A stretch of 64,000 nt of DNA from assembly GCF_001625305.1 (NCBI RefSeq), contig NW_017804020.1:1896967-1960966 (forward strand). The letters are read 5' to 3'. This document shows, piece by piece, positions 1 to 12,351 of this stretch (position 1 is its first letter; each line of letters begins with the position of its first letter). The notes beneath the pieces are model-generated. The model was not told where the DNA came from, did no database searches, and saw only the letters and a program-made list of their open reading frames with translations. The DNA is from Branchiostoma belcheri. Lineage: Eukaryota; Chordata; Leptocardii; Amphioxiformes; Branchiostomatidae. Made by a program: the position numbers and the translations under genes.

Positions 1-271
1 GTCTTCTACTCTTCTTGCATTACTTTATCTGACAATATATTGGCACCATTCAAATTTCTTCTTATAACTTAAGACCTCAGGCTTCACTATCTAGACCAGC
101 ATCTCTCCATCTTGCCAAACTTTCACAAAAGGGATGAGTTATTCCACTGTTTGTCTTCCGGAACTGACAGTTTCTTGGCCGTCCATCGGATACCCAGGGC
201 ACGAACTCACCAACTTGGGCAGGAAACAAGCTTAGTAGTGTAAGTGCCAGCCTACTGCTGTACACAGGATG

Positions 272-812
272 TTGTCTGTCATGCTCAATGGGTACAACAC
301 AGGTAACACTAACAAGGCTATACACCATCCTGTTGTACTGCTAAGTATTCTACTTTTAGCCATTGCCAGTATCCGTCTTTCCATCATTCGATGAAAGTTT
401 GCAGTTCCTGCCAAAATTTTACACAGTCAGTCATCTTTGACTGACAAGAATTGGCATGTAAAGATATGCAAAGAGATGTCATTAAGTTGAGCTTGGTGTA
501 CGGAGTGAGTGAGTGAGTGAGTGAGTGAGTGAGTGAGTGAGTGAGTGAGTGAGTGAGTGAGTGAGAGTGAGAGCTAGTGATCATGAGTGAGTGAGTGAGT
601 GAGTGAGTGAGTGAGTGAGTGTAGTCTATCAGCAAAATTTGCCCCTCAAAATGCAGAAAATGGCACTTCAGAGGATCAAGATTTCCAGGGGGAGCCCCTA
701 GGATTGTCATACATCCAGTGCAACACCTCGTGCCTTCAGCACTCGACGTGATATTATGTTGAGCAAAAATTGAGAGTGATAGAAACAGAATTCAGGCTGG
801 CTAGAACACTGC
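272..812 (-). mobile_element. F7 non-autonomous element with internal (TCAC)n
   Basis: On the minus strand it starts AGTGTTCTAGCCAGCCTGAA (793-812), passes GAGGGGCAAATTTTGCTGAT, then a (CACT)n array, then CAAGCTCAACTTAATGACAT, and ends past GATACTGGCAATGGCTA. The segment 272-505 is a close inverted match to 60475-60685. Confidence 0.7.
504..620 (+). repeat. (GAGT/GTGA)n tetranucleotide microsatellite
   Basis: About 115 bp of GAGT units interrupted once (565-585). Frames through it encode only Ser/Leu/Thr/His repeats and are not genes. Confidence 0.95.
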
Positions 813-1061
813 TGTTCCAGATGACGTTCTGATGCGCTCCGTTGTTTGTTTTGTAGAAATGTCTTTCTACTCCCCTTGCACGGTTGGGACAAAACTGTTT
901 TTTGCCCTCCTGGTTCACTCTACACCTCCTTGTTGCTTTGTTCTTCTGCCAACATTATTACGTCAGTGTCTGTGCTGGTGAGAGACTGATGTTTCTTCCT
1001 CCTACTCAGTCTTCTTGGATTTCCAGAAGGAACATCTCTCAAGAAAGGTATGCATCGTCTT

Positions 1062-1415
1062 GTGGCAAGATGGTCTATGGCGGTTTGGGTTGTTGATTCA
1101 GAATAAGGAAGGTTCTGGGTTTGAATTCCTGGCAGGCCCCATTGTTGTGTTCTTGGGAAAGGTACTTTATATTTCCTCACTTAACTCAAAATGAGTACCT
1201 ACATGTATGTGTTGCCTCTATATATGTTTAAGAAGAGCCACACCTTGAGCACATTGAAGATGCCACCACACCATTGCGAGAGTAGGGGTACTTCTTGGTG
1301 TGAGTGGCTCAAGCCTTACAGTCTGGTCTCAGGTTTGACATCTTGAATAGGTGATAGTCACCTGTTATGTCAATCCTTCCACATATGTGGTAAATCTTAA
1401 TAAATAAATAAACAA
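1062..1415 (+). mobile_element. tRNA-derived SINE
   Basis: Head with a pol III B-box-like GGGTTTGAATTCC near 1117-1130 and an A-box-like stretch about 50 bp upstream. The body has GAGCCACACCTTGAGCACAT, and the tail is (TAAA)n at 1398-1412. A second copy of the same SINE occurs at 52085-53725, split by a hAT. Confidence 0.75.
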
Positions 1416-1646
1416 ATAGTTATCTTCAAAAGCAGCGTTTCCTGATCTTTTCTAAGTGAAAGTGAAATTCCCTCCAGGCAACCTTGCGGTGACTTGTATT
1501 TTCTGTCCTCGGTGCTTCTGTGTAAATGCCAGACAAGTTGCCAAAACAGAACGGGCCACGCCATGAAATATGGTTCCGTGGAAGTGATGAAAGAGCCATG
1601 TATGGTGGCCAACTAAACAACAAAAGTTACACGTATCATACTGCTA

Positions 1647-1856
1647 GGGGGCCTGCATGCCCTTTTTCGTAAGGCGTAATCAGGCCTTTTTAGTCTTCGT
1701 AATCTGTAGGCAACCTCCCAAAAAATCAACATAATTCGTAATAGAATATTAGCTGCAAAGCGTAAAGTCGTAATCAGCTCTGAGACTTAAATGTAATTTG
1801 TAATGGCTGGTGAAAATTTTGCGTAATTCGTAATCACTACCCCCCATGCAGGCCCT
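1647..1856 (+). mobile_element. F1 hAT-like MITE, subfamily A
   Basis: GGGCCTGCATG ... CATGCAGGCCC ends. The interior is composed of repeated CGTAATTCGTAAT-type words. Its ~209-bp size equals the copies at 18805 and 20160. Confidence 0.8.
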
Positions 1857-1861
1857 TTGCT

Positions 1862-2165
1862 GGTAGATGCACAATGCCCTTCCCTTAGTTAAAGGCATGC
1901 CATACAATTTTAGGGCGGCAAAACAAACAATATTCTGGATAAGAAGATCTGACATTGACATTTGCTGCCATTTCGAGGCACATTTTTCTCATCATTTCTT
2001 ACTTGAAGCATTTGAAATAACCTCAGAACAAGCTACGATACATGCAACAGTTTCCAGCAACATGCATTTTTGCCTCACAGATATTAGTATGTGAAGTGGC
2101 ATACATGTATGTTAAAGGCACCAAAAGCAATTTTGGGGCAGTAAAATTTTTAAATCAATAGATTC
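1862..2165 (-). mobile_element. F9 MITE copy, decayed
   Basis: Reverse-oriented relative of 17724-18160. It shares CTTGAAGCATTTGAAATA and the AAACAGTTTCCAGCAACAT-type block. The ends are eroded. Confidence 0.5.
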
Positions 2166-2793
2166 AATACACCATTGGCAATAGTATATTATAGGGTTTA
2201 TTCAACCTACTTTAAATTTTACTGCACCAAAATAGCTTTGGGTGCTTTTGATGTCACTACAAAGGATTGCGCCAAACTTTGTCTGCAAAATCAACAATGT
2301 TTACAACAAAAACAAAAATTTGTAAAATTTCGAATGCCAAATCATTACCACAGATATCATACATGTTGTAGCCATAACAATTGTGCTGAGTGTAAGATTT
2401 CACACTACAGTAACTACGTGTGTATATATATATACTTATCCCAGTGAAAACAAAAGTTGACCAACCGAGGATGGCATTCAAAATAACCTTCTTGAAAACA
2501 TGTTTTTATCAGAGTTCCTCCTTCATTAAGGACTGGCAATAGACCAGGACAAACTAATGAGCTCCACTCATGCACACCGTAACAGGTGATGACACCGATC
2601 TCCCCACTCAGTTCAAGGGAACCCTCCAGCTTCAGGACCAATTAGACTAATTCTGCACTAATGGGAGAGTGATTAGAGATAATTGTCTGCTTCAGACTCA
2701 CTTCTGCCCACCCTTTTAAAAGATTTCCTACCAGAGGTGTAGATGACAGATCATTAGGCAAAATACTTCTTACATAACAAAATACTTACATAA

Positions 2794-3168
2794 GGCCACA
2801 CCAATTTAATTTGTTGGTTCTCGGATTTTTTAAGAAAAAATATGAAGCGACAGGGCGAAAAAAAATAAAAATAAAAACAGGTGTAGGCATCCTATTATAG
2901 GCTTAAATGCTACAAAATGAGCCATGAAGTCAACACAAAAGGCTGGGTTAAAATTTAAACATTGAATTTTGAACTTTTAATCAAACCACTGCAATGATAG
3001 ATGGGAAAACTGTAACAACTAGGAAGAAAAGGACTTTTCTCAACTGATGGGGGCAAAACATGAGCATTTTTCAGTTGATTCAGGACCAGAATCATTATTT
3101 TTTTTTTTGCAAATCAGAAAAAAACGAAGAGGCGAATCCGAGAACCAACAAATTAAATTGGTGTGGCC
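2794..3168. mobile_element. F2 Harbinger-like MITE
   Basis: Inverted ends GGCCACACCAATTTAATTTG / CAAATTAAATTGGTGTGGCC flanked by TAA on both sides (2791-2793, 3169-3171). A 3-bp TAA/TTA duplication is the hallmark of PIF/Harbinger. No transposase. Confidence 0.85.
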
Positions 3169-3279
3169 TAACAAAACCTTTCCTGAAACCATGCATGCCA
3201 ATAACAATTCAGAAATGTGGTAACAAACATTTTCCGAGTAACAGCATCTTTGACCATAAAAGGACCATTCTTGAATGTT

Positions 3280-3475
3280 ACGAATGATTACAAAGTGATT
3301 ACGAATTATGCAAAATTTTCACAGCCGATCATGAATTACCGTAAAGTCTCAGACTCAGATTACGAATGATTACACTTTACGGCTAATGTACTGATTATGA
3401 TTTGATTTTGGTTGGCTGCCTACAGATTTCGAAGATTAAAAAGGCCTGATTATGCCTTACCAAAAAGGGCCCTCT
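3280..3475 (-). mobile_element. F1 hAT-like MITE, subfamily A, reverse
   Basis: Reverse complement of the 1647 copy, recognisable from GATTACGAATTATGCAAAA to AAGGCCTGATTATGCC. The ends are eroded. Confidence 0.7.
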
Positions 3476-3544
3476 TGGAAGTGCAACTTTTGTGAGTTAC
3501 TAGTAGGGAGGAGAACACTATTCAAACATCCCTAACCTGACTAA

Positions 3545-3960
3545 ACCGCGCTCCTGGCGGCTGCCCGCTGAAGGTGGGGGTCGACTAACCTCCGGCCGAG
3601 AGCTTGTGTAACACAGGCTGAAACATCCCCAGTCATCCAGAAACCAGTTTAACAACGGGAGCCCTAGTCATCTCTAATAAATCTCCTTCTCCATTATAGA
3701 CATAACACCACTGAGCTACCTGCTGAGGGTCACACAAGGTCAAGTACAGAACACCACCCCCTGGGCACACCTAATCAGTACACATCACACTCCCATGAAG
3801 AAAAGAATTATCTTATTTCTGATACGAGATACAGAGACCAAGTCCGGGGGCTGTGCCGTACTCCAAACACGGCCACCTTCCAAGAGAAGGAACTCATTGT
3901 TCGGGAAGCGAACCCAGGACCTTCCAAGTATGCAGGAGTCAAGATCAAAGTCATTCTTCA
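3545..3960 (-). mobile_element. SINE-like composite with tRNA boxes
   Basis: On the minus strand a B-box-like GGGTTCGCTTCCCG (about 3907-3920) precedes an A-box-like GTAGCTCAGTGG (about 3703-3714). The wrong order and spacing exclude an intact tRNA gene and suggest two SINE heads or fragments. Confidence 0.4.
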
Positions 3961-4337
3961 TCGTCCCACGTTACCTTGACATTTAACAGTTTCCCTTGCA
4001 CTTGAGCTTCACAGATACCAAAACACTGTCTGCAGATGCCTCCACACTTCCGAGTCTCCGGTGTGAAAATGAAGGCAATTAAGTGTCTGGAAAGTTTCTG
4101 TGAAGATCCTGATCGGAGTCTTTGCCGACAGAGACTCTGACCAGGATACTGTTAATGTTAGGGTGGTTTCCCATTTATAAATCATTCAACTCGATCCGCT
4201 GATCAAAAGTGACATGAATAAAAATTGAAAAATAACTTATTGATAACTGGTAAAATTGCCAATTCAACTGGCAAAGTTCCCAGACACAATTTCTACTGAC
4301 AGATCAGAGACTGTTTGGGATCTCTACTGATAGAATT

Positions 4338-4673
4338 CTACCAGATTGGAGTCCCTTTACATACATACATGTATACATTGTATTTGTCTAATAGTTGGGC
4401 AAATTCAATGGTTCCTTTACCCATCATGTTGTTACTAACATCTATCTCAACAGTTAACATTTGTAGAGCTTTGGCAAGACAATCATCATTTTCCTTCCTC
4501 CTGATCAATTGAATCTTGAACTGATTAGTAATACCAAGGTAAGCTTCTTTGCCACAATTCTTAAATAGTCTGGTCGTTTTCCAAGAGGTTCCAGCTGTTA
4601 GAAGTGTTTTCCACATTCCAAAGAAGATTTGGGTCACTTTTGGAGGTAGACTAGTGTTCATGAATAGATGCAA
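4338..4673 (-). CDS. Unidentified open frame of 111 codons
   Basis: Reads through AT-rich DNA as QIFFGMWKTLLTAGTSWKTT, then FKIQLIRRKENDDCLAKALQ and MGKGTIEFAQLLDKYNVYMY. The composition is protein-like, with a charged middle and an amphipathic C-terminal part. The first in-frame ATG is near 4661. No splice sites, promoter or relatives were recognised. It may be a remnant of a transposase gene. Confidence 0.25.
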   Translation of the reverse strand: MHLFMNTSLPPKVTQIFFGMWKTLLTAGTSWKTTRLFKNCGKEAYLGITNQFKIQLIRRKENDDCLAKALQMLTVEIDVSNNMMGKGTIEFAQLLDKYNVYMYVCKGTPIW

Positions 4674-4807
4674 GAGATCTAGAATTTTCTTTCATCTCTT
4701 TATTCGTCATTTTGTACTTTCAGGAGGAAAAGTAGGTTGCATACACTTTGTATGTGTAACCAAGAATTTGGAGATCATGTACCTCTATGAAATATTTAGA
4801 GCTTTTG

Positions 4808-5062
4808 TAAAAAAAAAAATCAAGACCATATCATGTCCAGGACAAAAGATATGAAAAACAGAAGTTCTGCTGCATTACCAAGGTCAGACACATTTGACCT
4901 TGACCTTTGACTTCCTCAGGCATACCCACATACCCAATATCATCAGAATCCATAAAGACCTTCAGTTTCTTACATATATGGTGACCACAAACATACACAC
5001 ACACACACACGTACATTTTGTACATGTACCAAAAACATACCTCCATTTTTCACGGAGGTTAA
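4808..5062 (-). mobile_element. F8 element end with (CA)n
   Basis: Minus strand begins ACCTCCGTGAAAAATGGAGG, followed by a TG array (4996-5011), then TTTGACCTTGGT and CATGATATGGTCTTGA blocks found in all F8 copies. It is truncated against poly-A. Confidence 0.75.
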
Positions 5063-5616
5063 TATAACTATATGTATATAATATCATATAGTCTCTAAAA
5101 AGCAGAATTTAAAATCCATCTCAAACTCTACATCTTGAAATATTGGGGACCTCATGTACCTTACAAGCTACTGTGTGGGCTATGATTGGACAGAACATGT
5201 CATGGTCAGACCTTTCATTTACACAGCTGCGTTACGACTATGCCTCACTTACCCACAACTGTTACCACACCTGAAAATGGGCTGTAAGAATGTCACACTA
5301 TCTCTGAACCAAGACAGCCCTAACCCCCCCTGTACCCTCACACCATTCAGTACCACATAGCTTCTCATTTTTACTGCATGATAAGTGCTTCCTCGGAGGC
5401 CTGGGGCATACAGCAAATGCTACAGGTTACATTCCTTCATTCCTGCCATTGCTCTAAGAACAACATTGATGTCTCTAAGCTCATTATGGCCTTGTTACAT
5501 GTGTTCCCTTTAGCGCGGGGGCAAGGGCCAGTGAAGCAAAAGGGCAAGAGGAATTTGCCCAACTCCCAATGGTATAAAAACTGTGAATGAAAGTGATTGT
5601 ACAAAAACTGCATATG

Positions 5617-5965
5617 TCAAGAAAGCGTGTTCACATTGTACGCCAGTCCATGACATAATGTATGAATGTGTGAATGTACGTACTTGACATATGTCAAAGT
5701 AATCTCCAAGCAGATCATACGGTGGCAAGGCAGTGTCCATTGGTCAGAGGAGTGTGTATTAGCCAATGGATACTGTTTGGCTGATGGATACTGCCTGGCC
5801 AATTTGATACTGTCTTCTGCCGCTACCAAAAGATCTACTTTGAGATTATGTCAAAGCAGGCCAATCTACATGCAGGAAAAACTTGATGAACGCTCGCGTG
5901 TGTGCACAGTTTTCGTACCGGCAGGTTTTTGCCCTCGCAGTAAATCGGGTCTACAAAACCTTGAC
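5617..5965. mobile_element. F4 MITE, interrupted by an F3 insertion
   Basis: Shared F4 blocks: GTCAAGAAAGC..., GTCAAAGCAGGCCAATCTAC, AGTTTTCGTACCGGCAGGTT and AAATCGGGTCTA. Removing 5700-5848 plus one target copy restores the continuous F4 sequence seen in other copies. Confidence 0.8.
5700..5848 (+). mobile_element. F3 hAT-like MITE nested in F4
   Basis: Ends TAATCTCCAAGCAGATC / GATCTACTTTGAGATTA. It is flanked by an 8-bp duplication TGTCAAAG (5692-5699, 5849-5856). The interior is a run of TCCATTGGCC / TGGATACTG words. The same element is at 8421-8574. Confidence 0.88.
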
Positions 5966-8420
5966 CTGAGGACGGAAACCTGGACCTCTACATGCAGCAA
6001 CCATCAGACTTGAGAACCTGAGATAAAAGATTAACATTACACGCACTGTTACCTTCCCGGTGGGTGGCACTTTGTTCAGCACACAGATAAAGAGCAGAAC
6101 TAATGGAAGAGATGCAGTGTGAAATCGGTGCCTAGTGGCATTTGAAATGTCTTATGTAAATAATACTGTTTGAAGGTGCCACTGTGATGATAGCCTCTTC
6201 TGAATTTCAAAAGCTATTGCAGGCTTGATATCTGTTCAGACTGGATACAAAAATTTAGAATAGCACATGAGGTTGAAACCAACTGGATCACCTGGGTCAT
6301 TTTATGAAACTGTTCACATTACTTATACATGTACATGACACTGTCCAGTTCTCCAATCTTTAATTGCATGTAAGATAAGTTTCCCAATTTTGGACCGGTA
6401 GATAGAACAAATTTGTATTCCTTCTGGAACTGGACAATGATACATCATTATAAGGAAAAACAAGTTCACACAGAAGGAAATCTCCTTGAGTGGCGATCCT
6501 GAATTTGGTGGATCTTGTTCACAACCTCAGGTCTGACTGGACATGTAAACAAGTCTTTTTAATCCTCCTGTCCCTCCAGGTTGAAACGTACCAGGCCATG
6601 TTTACCAGGAAATGGAGGCGTGAATTTTCGGCATCGCTGTAAGTCCGGGAATCCCGCTCGTGCTTATGGGTCAATAGACGAGTCATTACTCATCCCCCAA
6701 ACTGGACTTTACAAAACATTGGGATAGACTGTCAGGGGGGTAAAAATAGTCAGGGACAGGTCACTAGGCCTTTGTAAATAGACTGGACATCAGTCAATCT
6801 ATCGACAAGGTCTTCAGCATAGGCCATGTTGATTTGATTATAAAAAAAAAAAATTATGAATGACATCAGCACACACTCGTCCTTTCCACAAAAACACCTT
6901 TGACCATACAACAAAATATCTCAGTGAACCCAGGCTAGGCTCGGAACATTAAGTTGCTTGCAGTCAGTTTTTGTACCGTTTTAACTATAGTAGGTTTTTT
7001 TTTTGCCCATGTATAAATCAGGTCTATCGCACCCCTTCCCAAGTTTTCCTGGCTTGTTTTCACCAGGAGCTGACACGAGGTGTTAATGATTAGCATCAGC
7101 CTGGAATGCCGTACGTACATGGGGTACCACAACATCCCTGGGTTGGCTGTTTTCATCTTGGCCTGGTCCCTCTGATTATTTCAAGCCAAAACAATTGTCA
7201 CTCTGCAGTTAAAGCATGCCAGAGAAATGCTCTTTAAACAGTAACAGAAAATACCAGCTACTTACTTCATTCTGTTCGAAAGAGGTACATGTATACGGTC
7301 AAACTTGCCGAAGCGACCTCTTATTAGCTGACCGTCTGTCAATAGCAACTGGTTTTTCTCTTTCCCAACATTTCCTCATAATAGACGTATTAAAGCATTA
7401 AGGGATTTTCACATTTCACATTTGGAATACGCAATTTCCCTAGAGGTGGACCAGAACTTCTGTCCTTGACACTATGGGATCAACTCCATACCACCTTCCA
7501 GTGATACCAGCAATGTAAAAATTATACATACTGCTTTCTCTTTTTATCACTCAGCAGCATGAGGAAGAGTATAGGAAGGTCAACACACAACAGTACATGT
7601 ACCAGCAGGCTAGCCCTCTGCTGTAGTACATTTGTACATGTACTTGCACAACTGTGTGGCCTAAGGGCTACAGAAATAGAGATGGTCACCACCCCAATGT
7701 TCTGCATAGAGTGGAATGGGACCTTTTTTTCCCAGTGATGCATCTTTGACATTATTGTCACTGTTCTGAATACTGATCAACTTTCTGCTTCTTCCAACTT
7801 TCTTCTCAAGAACCATGCAGCAACCTATATAGTAACCATGTTGACCTAACAGATTGATAAGACCAGTCTCTTACAGTATCAAGTCACACAGGCAGAACTA
7901 ATAATAGCCTGTCCTAGAGATGCAGAGAGATAACATGTGATGATGTCAAAACCTTGACCCACTGTCCTATAGAATCAAATACATCTACAGACATCAAGGA
8001 GAGAGGGACTAAGTGTTGCCAACAGTGAAATCGACTCAGATTTTTGTATATCACTAAAATAATGGTTCTTTCCTCCAATAGTAAAATGTTGTGTGGGTCA
8101 GGAAGGAAATCAGTGTTATCAAAATTAAGGTAAAATTTTTTATTCAAATCACATACCATTTTATTTTAGATGCGAAAGTCATTTCAACATTTCATCATTA
8201 ATTATGCAAATGACCTCCACATTCATTAACATAATAGATGCATATTGACTTCAACATTTAATTTACTTACACAGTATAAAATCATTTACTCATCATTAAC
8301 CACTAAGGAATCATACCATTTTTACAGTGATTGTGCAAATTATGAAAAGATACATCCGATTCAGATAAACATCAAAGTCTGTGGCATTAAAAGAAATGCC
8401 CAAAAGAATGTGGCATAAAA
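5966..8420. other. Intergenic, no gene seen
   Basis: AT-rich sequence without a supported exon. It contains an F4 remnant at 6955-7042, a Harbinger-type end (GGCCATGTTGATTTGATTAT at 6824) with no partner, and an (A)n run. The short open frames look random. Confidence 0.6.
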
Positions 8421-8574
8421 ACTTATCTCCAAGCACATCTTTCAGTCACCACAAAGGACAGTATCAAATTGGCCAGGTAGTATCCATTTGCCAGACAGTA
8501 TCCATTGGGTAATGGACACTCCTCTGGCCAATGGATACTTCCTTGCCACCTTATGATCTGCTTGGAGATAAATG
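8421..8574 (-). mobile_element. F3 hAT-like MITE
   Basis: Ends TTATCTCCAAGCACATC / GATCTGCTTGGAGATAA, with the same TCCATTGGCC-rich body as 5700-5848 in the opposite orientation. Confidence 0.8.
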
Positions 8575-9108
8575 AAAACTACATATACTGTGTCTGTGAG
8601 GTTTGGGAATGAGACATCCCAGAAAAAGTGTTTATGAAGTGGTACAGGCAGCATGTATAAAGGACTTGAAGGGCCGGTTGGGTTTAGTACAAGTGCTTGA
8701 GACTACATTAGGGTTGTTTACGCTACAGTGTAGGTGAAAGGTGGGAACTGTGCTAGGATACCAGTCTGAGCAACAGAAGCAGAATGACCCTAATGGGCTT
8801 TTAAGGTTCATCAGGATATTTTGAAAACAAGGCAATGAATGACTCTGAATCAAGCATATTGACCTGAAAACAGAGTGATTTTTCATAACATATTGAACAG
8901 CTGTGTTCCTTCAAACTGTTATAAACTGTAAGTTCAACAACATTTACATTTGTATCCAGTAGATGAAAGTTTTTTGGAGGGTTGAAAACATGTTAAAGGA
9001 AAACAGTTAAGGAAACTCTTGATAATTAGAGTTTAGTCAACAAAATAGTCTAAGAGATGATGGAAAAACATTTCAGGCTGGCTGGAACACTGCAGCATAC
9101 ACAATTAA

Positions 9109-9478
9109 GGCCACACCAATTTAATTTGTTGGTTCTCGGATTCGCCTCTTCATTTTTTCTGATTTGCAAAAAAAAAAAAGATTCTGGTTCTGAATCAACT
9201 CAAAAATGGTCATATTTTGCCCCCAACAGTTGAGGAAAGTCATTTTCTTCCTAGATGTTACAGTTTTTCCATCTATCAATGCAGTGGTTTGATTAAAACT
9301 TCAAAATTCATAGTTTAAATTTTACCCTAGTCTTTTGTGTTGACTTCATGGCTCCTATCGAAGCATTTGGGGCTATAATAGGATGCCTAGACCTGTTTTT
9401 ATTTTTATTTTTTTTGCCCTGTCGCTTCATATTTTTTCTGAAAAAATCCGAGAACCAACAAATTAAATTGGTGTGGCC
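9109..9478. mobile_element. F2 Harbinger-like MITE
   Basis: Full copy with TAA duplications at 9106-9108 and 9479-9481. The body is homologous to 2794-3168 in opposite orientation. Open frames inside it are not genes. Confidence 0.88.
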
Positions 9479-9906
9479 TAAGTACAAAAATACCTTCATC
9501 ATCGAGTAATTCTTTCATGCAGAATTGTTAAAAAGATAAGCTGAAGTCTACACAGAACAGTAGTTAGTACATACAATGTATTTAAGTGCCAGTCAATCTT
9601 ACGAATGCTTAACAATTCCTTAGCAAACATGACAAAGCCAAATTAATCCTACGACAATCAACTTAACAAATGAACTGTTTGGTTCAAAAGCCGTTAAGAG
9701 ACCCTGAATAGACTGACAACAAAGGCTGATGCCGTTGGGAAGAGTTGACACGTATCCGTCAGTAAACTTTAGGGGAACAACAAAACTAGAAAAAAGGCAA
9801 AAACATCTTTACGATGTTTATGTTATAGTCAAGATGTTTTTGCTATAGAGAAAAAAGAGTCAGTGTAGATTTCTTGTGTTAATTTTACCATGGAGGTAGA
9901 AGGTAC

Positions 9907-10105
9907 TCTCCAAGCAGAATTTTGGGTTTGGGGTTATTTTTGGCATGTTTGTAGGCTTTTTCTATCAGGGTTTCTCTTTTGCACTGGAATTTTTTTTCAT
10001 GTTGGGTTGGGTGAAAAAAAATTCCAGTGCAAAAGAGAAACCCTGATAAAAAAGCCTATAAAACACGCCAAAAATAACCCCAAACCAAACCTCTGCTTGG
10101 AGATT
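9907..10105. mobile_element. F3-ended perfect-palindrome MITE
   Basis: CTCCAAGCAGA... / ...TCTGCTTGGAG ends. The two arms, each about 90 bp, are complementary almost base for base (for example GGGTTTCTCTTTTGCACTGG vs its complement), with a short GGGTTGGGTG loop. A second member is at 34835-35036. Confidence 0.85.
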
Positions 10106-10207
10106 AGTGGAAGGTACACTAAGTATTTTATGCATGTTTTCCATTTAGAAGGACATTTTGTTGATCTTAAATGCAGGCAAAAATATATCAATACAGTCTT
10201 GTCTTAA

Positions 10208-12351
10208 GGTGGTCCAGAAGGATAGCTGAGGCATATTTAGAAATACTACGAACTCTATCTGATATGGTAGTCTTTTGGGTCTATTTTTATAATTTTCTTT
10301 CGTCTTGTCACTATGGCCACATTTTGGCCGCCAAATTGACCGCCAAATTGTGCATTTTTTTCACGCTCCAGCCAGGCCCCAGTGGGGGTGTGCACATTAT
10401 TTTTAAAAGCTACTCCGCCGCTCGACCAATCAGGCTCGCTGGTCATTACGTAAACTGAGAGCTTCACTTTCATAATTTTTGGGAAGGGAAAAGACACTGG
10501 AAAAGAGAGTTTTACTGAGCGTTTGATGTCAGTTGTTTGCAAAATGTTTTGGGTAAAAACCTGCCAAATGCAAAGAATAATAATTTTCTGAAAACACAAG
10601 CCGTTTCCATTGTTTATCACACTTCGTATCGGCAAAATGTTGTCAAGTTGCAACACACAACCAGAGATATGCAGCCACACAAATCACCAAAAACGCCAGA
10701 AATAATCTGACAACTTCCTATATAAAAACATTCGACTGCCAAAAGAAACGAAGCTGTCTGCTTTGAGCCACAAGTTAGATCTTGGTTTAGTTATGAGCGG
10801 CCTGGCGGACCGGGTCACTGCATGCATAAAGAGCCGCGCTTGCTAGTTCATACTCGGCCGTCATTATGCGGCGTTATCCTTTGTGTTCTTTCATGATTTT
10901 CACAGACAACTCATTAAGTAATTTTCTACCGAATAAAAACGCGTCTCTACCTGTGCACTGTCTTATTATTCTGAGTTTGTATCGACTGCAACACGTTTGT
11001 AACTACTAAACGTTAACGTTACGTTCTAGTGAACAGACATGATAAGAACTACTAGTAATTTTTATAAAATCTACGTTTTATTAAAATATGATACTTACAA
11101 ACTTCAGCAGATTTTTACATAATCTTACGGTAACTGCTAACAATAATCTTTTACGATTTACAGCATACAGCAAATAGTAGCCGCTTACAAAAATATCAGT
11201 TCCAACAGATTTACAGAGATAGTCCGTACTTTTCAGATAGAACATAGAACGTCGTGCGTGAAAATTATTTCCACAAGTCTAGGACAACGTGCAACGTAAA
11301 TCCAAATAATCAACAAAATTATACTCGCTCATAATCCCATACCACGTCCGGGCAAGCTTTTTTCCAGGGCTATCTACTCCGGTATCGCGCGATAACTTTT
11401 CAGTGTTGTGATCTTGCTGATCCTCTGGGGGTAGGCCTAAAAAACAAGTCCGTAACTCCAGAATACCCCGGCAGATTTTCTCCAATAAGGTCTCAGAATA
11501 GTCCATAAACCTTCATCTGCAAATCTACGTAGGATACGGCCGTGAAAAAGATCGTCTACCGGCCCAAATGCTGGCGCAAAGCGCACAGCTTTCTCCGCTC
11601 GTAAACAAGCCACGCCATCCGCCATTTTGGGTGAGTCACGTGACCCCTACTCGCGCGAAATCTTAGCGTTCTTTTTGGCTGTTCTTTTTACTGGACATAT
11701 CCCCGGCCTGTTTTTCCAAATAGCGCCGCAGTAAGCTAAATACAGCGTGCTGACAGGCCAATGACCCATTTTTCGGTGGGAGGGATGGGCGCCCTTGGAA
11801 TGGCGACAAAAATTGGCGATTTCGGCTCTTTCGGGCTTCAAAATGGACATTATGTAACCCCTACGACATATACAGCATTTTAAGAATGAAACTGTGGAAA
11901 AAATGTTCATGGAAAGAGACAAAAGGTGGTATTTTTTGAAAGATAAGCTTATAAACTAAAATCGTATGCGAGGCCGACACACTGCGCCGCTTTATATGTT
12001 GGGGAGGGGTGCTGGCGCATGGCACTGTTGACATTTACGAAAAAAAATTCATAAAAAATCAACACTTTGAGATATTAAAAAATGCTCGCATACGTTTGTT
12101 CCTATTACTAGTGTGTGCCTTTCAACAAAATATGGTGAATAAAAACCAAAGCGCTGGCCAGAAAAGTTGATTTTTCTAAAAAGGGGGCGTGGCTCATAAC
12201 TCGAGATGACGTCATGATTACGTCATCAAAATTTGCATAAATTATCATCTTGCACTAAGGTACTCACACAAAAAAAATCAATGACCATAGGTAATCCTAA
12301 GTAGTATTTTTAGGATGTCCCCAAAGTCCTCAGCCACCCTTCCATACCACC
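10208..12351. mobile_element. 2.14-kb TTAA-flanked DNA element
   Basis: TTAA duplications (10204-10207, 12352-12355) enclose inverted ends beginning GGTGGTCCAGAAGG / GGTGGTATGGAAGG, followed by GGCTGAGG... and AAATACTAC. The TTAA target implies a piggyBac- or Kolobok-type transposase. No transposase was recognised. The interior has the ORFs at 11279-11625 and another open frame at 11647-11922. Confidence 0.8.
11279..11625 (-). pseudogene. Gene-like ORF pair inside the TTAA-flanked element
   Basis: Minus strand: AAAATGGCGGATG starts a 62-codon frame (MADGVACLRAEKAVRFAPAF, then RRFADEGLWTILRPYW). It overlaps a second frame ending at 11279 (PPEDQQDHNTEKLSRDTG, SEYNFVDYLDLRCTL). Both look coding but are offset by a frame. 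This could be a first exon with a hidden splice, a captured host exon, or the element's own frameshifted gene. No zinc finger, DDE triad or other known motif was seen. Confidence 0.3.

Noticed and set aside
384-710. 108-codon Ser/Thr/His/Leu repeat frame
   Set aside because: Translation of a tetranucleotide microsatellite in F7; the same happens at 60067-60626 beyond the true exon 4.
3700-3930. tRNA gene
   Set aside because: A- and B-box-like words on the minus strand are in the wrong order and ~190 bp apart.
9890-10207. Overlapping frames on both strands
   Set aside because: Produced by the F3 palindrome, which reads similarly on both strands.
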